Origin: a virus
Strand: one strand, 5' to 3'
DNA length: 33,350 bases
IMG/VR virus record: IMGVR_UViG_3300034418_004424
Location: 1-33,350 of that record
Shown: in pieces, positions 1 through 8,063 of the stretch
How positions within the stretch are numbered: the stretch's first letter is position 1
How the letters are laid out: each line of letters opens with the position of its first letter
Notes under the pieces: model-generated
Seen by the model: the letters and a program-made list of their open reading frames with translations, nothing else
Told to the model about the DNA's origin: nothing
Databases searched by the model: none
Translations under genes and position numbers: made by a program

Positions 1-99
1 TTCGTCGTCATTTTTTAATATGTATTTTTTCAGTTTTTTAATGTTTATAGGTTTAACATTTTTTCTCATAATACCCAATTTGTGAAATTCGTGTCTTTT
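1..99. repeat. Left copy of 99-bp terminal direct repeat (circle overlap)
   Basis: These bases are identical to 33252-33350. An exact repeat at both contig ends is the usual sign of a circular or circularly permuted molecule that was assembled past its own start, which gives a unit of 33,251 bp. It contains the end of the connector gene and the gap before the XhlA-like gene. A real 99-bp terminal repeat of the packaged DNA cannot be excluded from sequence alone, but the length is typical of an assembler overlap. Confidence 0.9.
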
Positions 100-566
100 G
101 ACGGATGAGTGTCGTCGTTTGTGTTTGATGTATATTCAGGGAACAATGACGCGTTGTATGTCATGTAAGTAACGAAATGCGCTGTGTACCCCATTGCAAT
201 GTTTGTTTCTTTTTCTATCATGTAATCGATGTCTTCACGTGTCACAGTTTCGCCTGTTTCACTTGTTGGTCGATGTACACCCTTATTTGATATTTCAATC
301 GATGCGTGAGGGAGGTATTCAACCATTGCCCAATGAATTAACATTTGTTTGACGTAATTATTCAATAATGATGTTTCATCTGCAGTCAAATCCGAATTGA
401 TAACACCCTCTTCCAATCGCGCTAACAAATCCGATCCTAAATAATTTTTCAAATGTATGTCTTGCGCAATTTCGATGAAATGCAACAATTTATCTTCGTC
501 TAAATTACCCGACATTGATGTATATCGTTTAACGTCTTTTGTGGTTATTAATAATGCTTGTGCCAT
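66..566 (-). CDS. Head-tail connector (gp6/adaptor-like)
   Basis: A 166-residue protein coded 6 bp after the portal gene, the last gene of the head module. It has a mainly helical N-terminal two-thirds (a helix starting ITTKDVKRYT, then a long stretch around ADETSLLNNYVKQMLIHWA) and a polar tail. Size, helical content and place next to the portal fit the connectors that sit under the portal ring and close the head (HK97 gp6 / SPP1 gp15 type). There is no catalytic motif. The assignment rests mostly on synteny. The stop codon overlaps a small lysine-rich ORF that runs into the next gene. Confidence 0.6.
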   Translation of the reverse strand: MAQALLITTKDVKRYTSMSGNLDEDKLLHFIEIAQDIHLKNYLGSDLLARLEEGVINSDLTADETSLLNNYVKQMLIHWAMVEYLPHASIEISNKGVHRPTSETGETVTREDIDYMIEKETNIAMGYTAHFVTYMTYNASLFPEYTSNTNDDTHPSKDTNFTNWVL

Positions 567-572
567 TGATTT

Positions 573-2393
573 TTATTTAGTAAGGTTTTTTGCTACCCAC
601 GCTGGATGATGACCTTCGAAAGGCATATCCTTTGGTGCGATTTTTGATAATTCGTCGACTTTAGGTTTGTTGGGCATCGAATCCACCTCTTTTGAAGATG
701 ACAATGCCTTATCGGGTTTGAACGTCCCATCGGTGTTTTGTTTCAATCGATATAATTGTTCCTTCCAATAATGCCCACATCGTACACCGCCCTTGTATTT
801 TAACAATGAATAAGGCCTTCCCTTATGTCCGAATGATTGATTCACGCCTTGAAATGACGCCTGGTCGATGTCCTCTTTTCGATACATAACACCTCGGTCG
901 GTACGCGCCATCATTTTTTTGCAAAAATCACGTGATTTTGTAGACGAATATTTTTGCGCGTATTGAAAACGAACCTTGTAAATATCGCGATCTAATTTTG
1001 ATTCCTTATTTGCGTTTTGCGTGATAAATGATTTTATCGCTGACAATGACAATTTTTCAAGAAACGATTTTTTAGGGCGGATCAATCGGGCTGCCCACGC
1101 CTCATGTGATTCATTTTCCTCGTTGTATTCGCGTTCGTCGACCAATTCCCAATCTGTATTAGGTGCCTCACCCTCTAAACAATTTAATATGTTTTCGCCC
1201 TGTTCGTCCGTCATGTCAACTTGTTCGTCATGTTCGTTCAATCCTGTTTCACGTAATTTGTCATCACCTGATGCGTTTGTCGTGTCAATGAATTCTAATG
1301 GTTCCAATGTTTTGAAATACAAATCGAATGACATATCGTCCGATGCTAATATTTCATTCAACCCATCGATGAACTCGATTTGATACGGTTTGATTGTGAG
1401 GTTATCCATTAACAATGTCGCAGTTTTTATTTCGTCCGCATTATTGCCCAATCCCCCACCTGAATCACGTATTCCTAATAACATCGGGGACGTGACGCGA
1501 TGACCTACGATTAATTTGTTGAAACATTCGTCTGATAAATATTGATAATGGTCGGGCGCATTGTCTAGCGGGATTGATTCCACTGTAGTCGAATTTTCAT
1601 TTGAATTGTTAAATGATACAACAACTTTTTGACCTGTCGCGCCTGTCAATTTGCGTTTTATTTCGTCTGCAGTTTTCTTGCGTTTCTTTTCGTCGGTTAT
1701 CAATCCATTATTGAAGTTCACGACCTTTGTGCCGCTGAACCCATTTTTCACGTCGTTAATTAAAAAATCTGCGATGTCCTCTTCTAAAACAGCGTAAGGC
1801 AACGCGCCCTTGTAATCGACCGGGCGAAAGTAATCGAATCCTGCGACGTACCGCGAAAAGACGTATATTTCATTCGCGTCATGTGTTTCTTTCGTACCAA
1901 ACGCGGTGATTCGTTTAGGTTCATCAGACGGTTTTATGTTCGGCCAATCGTGGTGATAATACCATGCATTTATAACGCCTTCATCGTCCATGATTTCAGG
2001 TCGTAAATGTTGCATCGGAAAATGGGTAATTGATTTGATTTTTCCTTTGTCACGCGTGATTTGTAACGCGCCCATGCCTAAACATTTTCTATCGTAAATA
2101 ACACGTTTCAAATCTTCATTTGATAATATCGTTTTGAATCGCGCCCATTCGTCAGCACGTCGAAATGCATTCATCGCCGCCAATCCCTTTCCGTATATCA
2201 TTTGACTGATGCCCGTGATTATAGACCCGTTCGTTGGGGAATTATTCGCGCGGTCGATTAAATACTGAAAATAATCATTGTCGTATTCGCCTGCTGCGTC
2301 ACTGTATTCGACCCATTCACGTCGTTTGTTTTCCTCAATAACAGGCGTTGTATAGGCTGATAAATTAATTACGTGATTTGTATTTTCTATCAT
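573..2393 (-). CDS. Portal protein with C-terminal head-morphogenesis-like domain
   Basis: A 606-residue protein. Residues 1 to about 390 read as a phage portal: an early segment with NNSPTNGSIITGISQMIYGKGL, a middle barrel region, and a long helix region after SPMLLGIRDSGGGLGNNADEI, typical of portals of Bacteroidota siphophages. It would form the dodecameric ring through which DNA enters and leaves the capsid. From about residue 468 a second domain follows, with many charged residues and the motif GGVRCGHYW at about 535-543. This resembles the GG-x-x-CRH-x-W motif seen at the ends of Mu F / SPP1 gp7-like minor head proteins. The fusion would explain why no separate minor head gene is seen. 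The start overlaps the stop of the upstream 109-aa gene (ATGA-type overlap). Confidence 0.8.
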   Translation of the reverse strand: MIENTNHVINLSAYTTPVIEENKRREWVEYSDAAGEYDNDYFQYLIDRANNSPTNGSIITGISQMIYGKGLAAMNAFRRADEWARFKTILSNEDLKRVIYDRKCLGMGALQITRDKGKIKSITHFPMQHLRPEIMDDEGVINAWYYHHDWPNIKPSDEPKRITAFGTKETHDANEIYVFSRYVAGFDYFRPVDYKGALPYAVLEEDIADFLINDVKNGFSGTKVVNFNNGLITDEKKRKKTADEIKRKLTGATGQKVVVSFNNSNENSTTVESIPLDNAPDHYQYLSDECFNKLIVGHRVTSPMLLGIRDSGGGLGNNADEIKTATLLMDNLTIKPYQIEFIDGLNEILASDDMSFDLYFKTLEPLEFIDTTNASGDDKLRETGLNEHDEQVDMTDEQGENILNCLEGEAPNTDWELVDEREYNEENESHEAWAARLIRPKKSFLEKLSLSAIKSFITQNANKESKLDRDIYKVRFQYAQKYSSTKSRDFCKKMMARTDRGVMYRKEDIDQASFQGVNQSFGHKGRPYSLLKYKGGVRCGHYWKEQLYRLKQNTDGTFKPDKALSSSKEVDSMPNKPKVDELSKIAPKDMPFEGHHPAWVAKNLTK

Positions 2394-2719
2394 AATATAA
2401 TGTAGTCGTTTGTAGATGTTCGTTCTGTGTATTCACCGTCATGTAATGAATACGTAGTTTGATTCGTGCATAATGCAAAACCTCGATATATTTCGACCGC
2501 GTCATAACCACATGAAATTGTGTACGTATGACCCTCGATTAAATCAGGCATCGCAATTGACATTTGATTGTAATATCTATCGATTGTCCAAGTCCCGTTG
2601 TAAGTGAACGTTTCCTTCGTTGTTTTATCGGTGAATGATATAAACCCTGCACCGTCGCGTAGTTCTCGCGGTATAATCGTTAGGGTTTGAGCATCGTCTG
2701 AATCTTGTATAATGTGCAT
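2390..2719 (-). CDS. Hypothetical small beta-rich virion protein between tube and portal
   Basis: 109 residues, with alternating hydrophobic and polar residues suggesting a beta sandwich (for example TFTYNGTWTIDRYYNQMSIAM and HTYTISCGYDAVEIY). No family was recognised. It lies just downstream of the terminator that follows the tail-tube gene and overlaps the portal start by 4 bp. A head-decoration or head-tail joining role is inferred from position only. Confidence 0.65.
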   Translation of the reverse strand: MHIIQDSDDAQTLTIIPRELRDGAGFISFTDKTTKETFTYNGTWTIDRYYNQMSIAMPDLIEGHTYTISCGYDAVEIYRGFALCTNQTTYSLHDGEYTERTSTNDYIIL

Positions 2720-2753
2720 AGTAATATAACAGTTGAATCGTGTATTCGTAAAA

Positions 2754-2786
2754 AAAAAGGCTACATCGTGATGACATAGCCTTTTT
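2754..2786 (-). terminator. Intrinsic terminator after the tail-tube gene
   Basis: The stem GGCTA/TAGCC is extended by A/T pairs. On the minus strand the stem-loop is followed by an uninterrupted run of eight or nine T. It lies directly after the stop of the 176-aa gene, so it would end or weaken transcripts from the capsid-tube block before the portal gene. The plus-strand version also has a T run (five), so weak bidirectional action is possible. Confidence 0.85.
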
Positions 2787-2805
2787 ATTAATTGTAATGA
2801 ATTAT

Positions 2806-3336
2806 TTATACGCCTTCGACTACAGTCGTATTGACTGCATCGTCAATGATTGTAGGGTCAACGAATGATGCCATCGAACCTTCCATTCCTGTCCATGTCA
2901 ATGTATATCCATTGAAATCCCCCATCGCTGTACCTACAGTCGTGTTGACTGAAATTGATACCCCGTTTTCTAAACCTGACAACAAAATGTTTCCGTTGTA
3001 ATCTTCGATAAATACGAGCGGCGTTCCATGAGTTGCAATTCGTAATTCTTTGTGAGAACCTACGTCTTGTTTTTTCAATTGCAAGGATCCTGATTGATTC
3101 CAAAATGATGTCCCGTTTTCACGTGATTTTTCATTTGTTTCATCATAAGAATTCGTGCCTAACCTCACATCGTATTTGTACAATGTCAATAATGACGCAA
3201 AGGCAGTTATTTGGTCGTTAGCATCGAATGTCGCTGTCGTTTCCAAACCTGCGGTATAATTTGCGAAATACACAGATTTAATTCCACCGTTTTGTTCATC
3301 ACAAGGTTCTAATCTTCCTAAACTTATATCACACAT
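2806..3336 (-). CDS. Probable major tail tube protein
   Basis: 176 residues. The opening MCDISLGRLEPCDEQNGGIK, a following SVYFANY strand and the ending pattern with GLENGVSISVNTTVGTAMGD then NGYTLTWTGMEG are like the tube proteins of Bacteroidota siphophages, which stack as hexameric rings around the tape measure. Abundant structural proteins are often placed next to the capsid gene and closed by a terminator, as here. The start follows a three-way-junction RNA element. What else it could be: a head decoration protein, given that it sits in the head module. Confidence 0.6.
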   Translation of the reverse strand: MCDISLGRLEPCDEQNGGIKSVYFANYTAGLETTATFDANDQITAFASLLTLYKYDVRLGTNSYDETNEKSRENGTSFWNQSGSLQLKKQDVGSHKELRIATHGTPLVFIEDYNGNILLSGLENGVSISVNTTVGTAMGDFNGYTLTWTGMEGSMASFVDPTIIDDAVNTTVVEGV

Positions 3337-3363
3337 ATTTTGATTTTTGTTTTAGACCTTGTA

Positions 3364-3399
3364 GGGCGCAATGTCGCATTGATGAAAAACATCGCGCCC
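3364..3399 (-). other. Perfect three-way-junction RNA element between capsid and tube genes
   Basis: On the coding strand: GGGCGC, then a GATG-TTTTT-CATC hairpin, then an AATG-CGA-CATT hairpin, then GCGCCC. The outer 6-bp G+C stem closes two 4-bp hairpins with no unpaired base at the junction. No T run follows, so it is not a standard terminator. It lies in the 81-bp gap between the capsid stop and the tube start. A role in mRNA processing, stability or adjusting the capsid-to-tube ratio is inference. Confidence 0.7.
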
Positions 3400-3417
3400 C
3401 AGTTGGTTGAATTAATA

Positions 3418-4341
3418 TTAGTTAGCGGCGTTAACGATTCCGTATGTTACGATATCTTCTACAACACCATATTGTACACCTGCAGTGAATCGCATTACGA
3501 TTCTCACATTGTCATCACCTAATGTTGCTGACGTGTCAATCACCTTTACTTCATTGTGGTCGGACATCAATCCGGTACCGAAGAAAAAGTTAGACGAACG
3601 ACCTGCAATCATTACGTTTGAGGTCATTCCCGGACAAACGATTAAATTTATGCCCTGGAAATTCATTTCCGTTTTGTCAACGTTGTATAGATCACGGTAA
3701 CCTAAAGCTGCCTGAGCGGCGATGTACGCTTTCGCGACATTCGTAGGAATACGTATTGCAAGGTCCTCGGCACCGTAAACAGCGTCAGGGATTGCAGCGA
3801 CAACAAGATTCATTTGTGCGATTACATTCGCAGATGTCACAGTTGTACCTGTTACCTCCTGTGCAGCGGGTAAATTAGCATCAAGGGCAAGTAACGTTTC
3901 GAATCCGTCGAATTCACCTGACGTTCCAGTTGCACCTGACCAGATTGATATTTCATTATCGTTTGCTACTTTCGCGGCAATTAATCCGACAAGGTAATCT
4001 GCGAATTTCTTTGGTAAAACGTCATGAGCGCTGTACCCCATTGAAACTGCCTCCCAGGTATCGTGATAATCTTTTTTACATAAAATCGCATTGACCTGCA
4101 ATTCTTTTGGAGTCAATATTCGTTCAACCTGTGTGAATGTACCTGTGTCGGTAAAATCACATGTTGCATCGGCTAAAAGTGATGCAGCGTCAAGACGAGA
4201 TATTACATGTTTGTATTTGATGTTTGGAATTACTTCGACAGCACCGTTTTCAATTGATGCGGACGATAGTAACGCGGCGCTGATGTATTTATTAGCAAAT
4301 TCACCTGCGTAAGTTGTGGTTATGTTGTTTGTAGTTGCCAT
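3418..4341 (-). CDS. Major capsid protein (HK97 fold, Bacteroidota type)
   Basis: A 307-residue protein that directly follows the scaffold gene (3 bp gap). It begins MATTNNITTTYAGEFANKYI, has a long region rich in small residues, and has a segment AKVANDNEISIWSGA like the spine helix and following strand of HK97-type capsids. The later part (RDLYNVDKTEMNFQGINLIV then PGMTSNVMIAGRSSNFFFGTG) is the P-domain and A-domain pattern of capsid proteins in Bacteroidota phages. There is no N-terminal delta domain, in keeping with the separate scaffold gene. Codon use is smooth, as expected for a highly expressed gene. Confidence 0.85.
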   Translation of the reverse strand: MATTNNITTTYAGEFANKYISAALLSSASIENGAVEVIPNIKYKHVISRLDAASLLADATCDFTDTGTFTQVERILTPKELQVNAILCKKDYHDTWEAVSMGYSAHDVLPKKFADYLVGLIAAKVANDNEISIWSGATGTSGEFDGFETLLALDANLPAAQEVTGTTVTSANVIAQMNLVVAAIPDAVYGAEDLAIRIPTNVAKAYIAAQAALGYRDLYNVDKTEMNFQGINLIVCPGMTSNVMIAGRSSNFFFGTGLMSDHNEVKVIDTSATLGDDNVRIVMRFTAGVQYGVVEDIVTYGIVNAAN

Positions 4342-4344
4342 GTA

Positions 4345-5007
4345 TTATTTGTAAAGTTTAGCAAACACGCGATCTTTAGTCGTCATTCTTCGACCTGTTG
4401 CGTATTGTTTAATGTTAATTTGTTCTTTTTTCTCAGGCGAATGTTTGATGGGTTTTACCTCTTCTTTCATTTCAACCTTTTTTTCAACCGTTTCAACTTT
4501 CGTTTCAGACGTTTGAGGTTTTTGTGATGCTATCAATTCGTCAAAATATGATTTGATACCTTCGTTAATCATTTCTGAAAGTAACGTTTTTTGTTCGTCG
4601 CTAAATTCAACTTTGATTTCGTCTTTGGTGTCGTCTTTGATTTCATCTTTTTTCGCGTCAATTTTTTCATCTGCGAATTGAGTTTCTTTCACGACTGATT
4701 CAATCATTTTTTTCGCTTGAGTTTTCGTTTCGTCGGTTTTCAGATTTTCATCTTCGACAGGCGCTTCCGTTTCACCAATTGTTTTGATTATTCCCTCTGC
4801 ATCGACGGTGAATTTCGTTCCGTCTTCTAAAATATAAGGACCTTCAGGTAATGCACCTTGAGCCCCATCTTCAGAAATTGCAAATGCAGGAAAACCAACC
4901 TCAAATGATTCAACCATTATTTTTACACCATTGTCAAGGGACATTTCTTCCAACTTGACTTCGATGTTAAATAACGCCTTAATTTGATTAAGTTTTTGTT
5001 TGTACAT
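4345..5007 (-). CDS. Capsid scaffold protein candidate
   Basis: 220 residues of strongly charged, low-complexity sequence. It has an N-terminal folded part of about 80 residues (ending near FTVDAEGIIKTIG), a long Lys/Glu/Asp-rich helical middle with repeated DAKKDEIKDDTKDEIK-like units, and a basic end QYATGRRMTTKDRVFAKLYK. Position immediately before the capsid gene and after the protease, with a charged coiled middle and a basic C terminus, is the normal pattern of a scaffold that holds capsid subunits during prohead assembly and is then cut by the protease. No sequence family was recognised. Confidence 0.7.
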   Translation of the reverse strand: MYKQKLNQIKALFNIEVKLEEMSLDNGVKIMVESFEVGFPAFAISEDGAQGALPEGPYILEDGTKFTVDAEGIIKTIGETEAPVEDENLKTDETKTQAKKMIESVVKETQFADEKIDAKKDEIKDDTKDEIKVEFSDEQKTLLSEMINEGIKSYFDELIASQKPQTSETKVETVEKKVEMKEEVKPIKHSPEKKEQINIKQYATGRRMTTKDRVFAKLYK

Positions 5008-5052
5008 TCAATAAGTTATTTTTATTGTTAATTCTAGTTCTATAACAAATTT

Positions 5053-5111
5053 CGATAGTTCGCGTAAGTATTTTTTTTGATATCCTAACATCACTTGCGA
5101 AATTGCTATCG
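5053..5111 (-). promoter_or_regulatory. Imperfect 14-bp stem-loop in the leader of the scaffold-capsid block
   Basis: CGATAG (5053-5058) pairs with CTATCG (5106-5111), TTCGC with GCGAA, and AAG with CTT, with bulges of 2 and 4 nt and a loop of about 25 nt containing an eight-T run on the plus strand. It sits in the 137-bp gap before the scaffold gene, one of the largest gaps in this tightly packed region. The pairing is seen directly. A leader function, or a promoter for the head genes nearby, is inference. No TAnnTTTG box was found here. Confidence 0.45.
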
Positions 5112-5144
5112 GTAAATCGCGGTATTTTTATGTCCTCTCGTACG

Positions 5145-5864
5145 TTAAAGCGTGTATGACGTCCAAGGCGACCATAATTCGTCACTTACTTGTTTTGTGC
5201 GTATTCGAATATGCGTGTATCCATTGAGTGCGAAAACCTGCGGTGAAGTCGCTGTTTCGTCGTTCTCAATTATTTCGGTCATGTTGTCAAATAAATAGAA
5301 ATCGTCCGAGGATCCTTCGATATCGACGTAATGCAATCCGCTATCATACGACCATGTCAATGTATGATTTGCACCTGTAACGACTAACACATTGTAAGGC
5401 GTGTCGACAGATGGATTCAATGCAGTATTTTGGACTACGACCCATTCAGATTCCTCGAGATCCGAAACACGATATAATTTGATTCTGTAACCTGAATAAT
5501 CATTTGAAAATGTCAACGTACCGTCTTCATCTGTATTCAATACCTCGACACCATCGACTGCGAAATCGCCTGTGTTACTGCCTTCGATAATGATTCCTAT
5601 TTCAGGGAAATCCTCTGTGTCGTATAAATATGAGAAATTTACTTGACCTTCGCCTCGACCTAAATCTAAAAATATAGGGGATTCAGGCGCTCGCATTGCC
5701 TCTGCAGGTACCGGATCATTCGGTCGAATTTTATTCAATATGCGGTTATGAATCCACGAACCTATGCCTTGATTTTGAAAATCTCCCTTGCAACATTTCG
5801 TGCTATACGTACCGTTTTTACATAAACAACCTCGTGATGAATCGCCTGTGTTATTACTTTGCAT
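5145..5864 (-). CDS. Cys-rich-N-terminus protein with two beta-sandwich repeats
   Basis: 239 residues. The first 40 contain SSRGCLCKNGTYSTKCCKGD then QNQGIG, a Cys-rich motif that I know from short proteins of about 70 residues in Bacteroidota phages and prophages, here at the head of a longer protein. From about residue 65 come two beta-rich units of similar build (FSNDYSGYRIKLYRVSDLEE and FALNGYTHIRIRTKQVSDEL), each followed by W, like FN3-type or Ig-like virion domains. It lies between protease and scaffold and overlaps the protease gene by 11 bp. It could be a capsid decoration protein; function is not proven. Confidence 0.6.
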   Translation of the reverse strand: MQSNNTGDSSRGCLCKNGTYSTKCCKGDFQNQGIGSWIHNRILNKIRPNDPVPAEAMRAPESPIFLDLGRGEGQVNFSYLYDTEDFPEIGIIIEGSNTGDFAVDGVEVLNTDEDGTLTFSNDYSGYRIKLYRVSDLEESEWVVVQNTALNPSVDTPYNVLVVTGANHTLTWSYDSGLHYVDIEGSSDDFYLFDNMTEIIENDETATSPQVFALNGYTHIRIRTKQVSDELWSPWTSYTL

Positions 5865-6459
5865 CGTCGTCTTTTAATATGCGTAATATTTCATTATAAA
5901 TGCGTTCATCTTCGGATTGTTCTTCGGATTGTTTTATTTGCATTTTGTCTGCAAAAAACCCTTCAATCGAAAAACCTGTTAATTCGCCCTTTAATGCCTT
6001 TTGATACGTTTCATCGTCTTCGCATTTCATCGAAACAATCCACGAACCTACAGGCGCATCAATTCCATGCATGCGTGATTTGTCGTGAATGTCATGTTCT
6101 TTTATCCATGTTTCTACGATTGTGTTACCTGACAATTTCGTTTTGTGTTCCTCGGTCGTTTCATTTTGATATGAATTTTTCTGAAATAATTCGCTAACGC
6201 GTGATATCGTTTCTTTTGAAAAAAATATGTAATAACCCTTGTCAGGATCCTTCGGGTCTTTTCTGAAAATAGGTTGTTCGGGGACTAATACCGCGCCCAT
6301 CAATATTCGTCGTTTAGCGTCGACCTCCTGCATTTTATATTCCTTTTGTTCTGACAATGCAATGAAAGGCATTTTGATTGCAGGTTTGTACACTAACGAT
6401 ATAGCGTTCACGCCTGATTCTTGTTTAGTTTCGTCTAAAATTAATTCTATTAAATCCAT
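5854..6459 (-). CDS. Prohead serine protease, XkdF-like
   Basis: 201 residues matching the XkdF family (putative phage serine protease). RRILMGAVLVPEQPIFRKD starts the core at residue 50, then GYYIFFSKETI, a His at 105 in EEHKTKLSGN, GSWIVSMKCED at about 138, and the GFSIEGFF motif with Ser 164. The family is thought to use a His-Ser pair to cut the scaffold and mature the prohead, like other assemblin-type proteases. The C terminus is acidic and helical. Its place ahead of scaffold and capsid supports the role. Confidence 0.8.
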   Translation of the reverse strand: MDLIELILDETKQESGVNAISLVYKPAIKMPFIALSEQKEYKMQEVDAKRRILMGAVLVPEQPIFRKDPKDPDKGYYIFFSKETISRVSELFQKNSYQNETTEEHKTKLSGNTIVETWIKEHDIHDKSRMHGIDAPVGSWIVSMKCEDDETYQKALKGELTGFSIEGFFADKMQIKQSEEQSEDERIYNEILRILKDDDAK

Positions 6460-6489
6460 ATTATAATAACAATTTTCTGTTTTTGTTGT

Positions 6490-7932
6490 TTATATTGATG
6501 CGCTACGTATCGCGTCCTTATCCAATTGATCTGCAGTTTTCACGTCTTTGTGTACGACGTACGCTTTCATAGGTTTATTAACCTGACCATTGATTGCATC
6601 AGACAATTGATTTGTTCGTGAATCGCCTACGATATTGAAATTCGGTTGAGGTATCGAACCACCTGAAGGCATTGAACCACCTCGTGAAGGCGCACCGCCC
6701 CCGCCTTTCGGATTCGTTTTCATGATGTTTTTTACTTGCATGATACCTGCACCTACAGCAAGGCCTGCCTGCAAAAATGGATACGCAGGAAAAAACGTTG
6801 TAATAGGTGACGCAGACGCAGATTTAAACGCTGCATTTGCACCCTCGTATGTCGATATCGTCGCCTGTGCAATCGCGAATGCTTTATACGCCTTTGAACC
6901 TTGTTCCATTCCGTTCATTATCAATCCCAATCCGCGTTGTGCGATTTGAATTTTCGCGTCCATGATGTCGCCCTCGAGGGATTTTTTGTATTTCCCTGCC
7001 TCATCATACATGACTAATTCCTTATCAATCAAAGGTTGTAATTCATTCAAATATTCGTTGAATGATTCTAATTTTGCTTGGTCTTCGGATTTGATTCCAC
7101 CAACCGCCTCGACCTTGGGACGTTTCATACCTTCACCGCCCGTTTCTGTAGGCGTATCAGGATTTTGTAATTTAAACATTTGAATCGATAAATCGACCGC
7201 CTTTCCTTTTGCGGATTCGATTGCGTCTTCGAGGTCCTTGATTTGTTTCATTCGTTCAAACGCCAAACCTGCAGCGTGCGTTTGTAAACCTGTCGTACCA
7301 AACAATTGAAATTTGATTGCCCCTACGATTTGGTCCCAATACCCCACCTCTTCGGATTTCAATTTCAACATCGCGAGCTGTTTTTCCAATAATTCCGTTT
7401 CGCGGTCGTTTTGTTCCTGCATGCGTTGGATTTGTGCGATCTGTTGCAATTCTAATTGTTCGTTTGATTCGCCTCGCAATCGATTTAATTCGCGTTGTTT
7501 TTCCATGGTCGACAATTCCGTTTCCAAAACGGCTGCAATTGCGCGCGTCGATTCTAATTGTCGTTCAAGATTTTTCGTTGTTTGAAATACGTAATCCTTG
7601 ATTTCGTCCCAATATGCGACGACAAGACCTACTGCGACAACAAACGCACCAATACCTGTTGCGACAAGGGCTACACGCATCGCCTTTAAATTTCCATTGA
7701 ACAATCCTGACGCCTCATATAATTCCTTGAATCGCGTTGCAAGGCCGCCCGTTAATTTATCCAATGTCGCAATCGCGCCACCGTTTTTTGTTACTTCGTC
7801 AACACCTACGCTTGCCTTTTTTGATTGTGTTTCAACCTCGTTAAACGATTTCGCTGTTTTGTTTAGTTCGTTGTTTAATTCGTCAATGTCACCGTCCTTT
7901 ACCTGTACGTCAAGAATTACTGTTTCTTTCAT
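6490..7932 (-). CDS. Tape measure protein
   Basis: 480 residues. The N terminus begins with a strand and helix MKETVILDVQVKDGDIDEL, then a coiled coil, and a glycine-rich hydrophobic segment at about 88-107 (LVATGIGAFVVAVGLVVAYW). A long Glu/Gln/Leu coiled coil follows, then a second hydrophobic region AYPFLQAGLAVGAGIMQVKN and a Gly/Ser/Pro-rich tail. This is the build of tape measures that set tail length and enter the host membrane on infection. At about 0.15 nm per residue it predicts a tail of roughly 70 nm. The start overlaps the preceding 44-aa gene by 4 bp. Confidence 0.9.
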   Translation of the reverse strand: MKETVILDVQVKDGDIDELNNELNKTAKSFNEVETQSKKASVGVDEVTKNGGAIATLDKLTGGLATRFKELYEASGLFNGNLKAMRVALVATGIGAFVVAVGLVVAYWDEIKDYVFQTTKNLERQLESTRAIAAVLETELSTMEKQRELNRLRGESNEQLELQQIAQIQRMQEQNDRETELLEKQLAMLKLKSEEVGYWDQIVGAIKFQLFGTTGLQTHAAGLAFERMKQIKDLEDAIESAKGKAVDLSIQMFKLQNPDTPTETGGEGMKRPKVEAVGGIKSEDQAKLESFNEYLNELQPLIDKELVMYDEAGKYKKSLEGDIMDAKIQIAQRGLGLIMNGMEQGSKAYKAFAIAQATISTYEGANAAFKSASASPITTFFPAYPFLQAGLAVGAGIMQVKNIMKTNPKGGGGAPSRGGSMPSGGSIPQPNFNIVGDSRTNQLSDAINGQVNKPMKAYVVHKDVKTADQLDKDAIRSASI

Positions 7933-8063
7933 TTCCTTTTGCGTTGTGTTTTTATTTTTCGATAATTCGATGTGAGATGATATTTACCCTTTGCGATGTC
8001 AATTCGTTCATTGATGCCGATGTAATCATCTGCCTGCAAGATGTGGACTAATAATTTAATCAT
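7929..8063 (-). CDS. Small 44-aa gene before the tape measure
   Basis: An ATG at 8063 overlaps the stop of the upstream gene (ATGA) and the stop overlaps the tape-measure start in the same way, so this short frame exactly fills the gap between them. The product begins MIKLLVHILQADDY and ends in a basic stretch RKIKTQRKRK. No family was recognised. Tight translational coupling on both sides is the main evidence that it is real. Confidence 0.6.
   Translation of the reverse strand: MIKLLVHILQADDYIGINERIDIAKGKYHLTSNYRKIKTQRKRK

Noticed and set aside
4988-5185. 65-codon minus-strand frame in the gap before the scaffold gene
   Set aside because: It overlaps both neighbours in another frame, uses rare AGA/AGG/ATA codons, and covers the imperfect stem-loop; a leader seems more likely than a gene.
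7598-7975. Plus-strand frames opposite the virion genes (also 14222-14632, 17659-18045)
   Set aside because: They are mirror frames of well-supported minus-strand genes, rich in Ser/Asn and without promoters or coupling.
8010-8042. Eleventh copy of the repeated promoter (TCTTGCAGG, 20 nt, CATCAATG)
   Set aside because: It lies inside the 44-aa gene, and the -7 box lacks the TA and differs at two positions, so it is probably chance.
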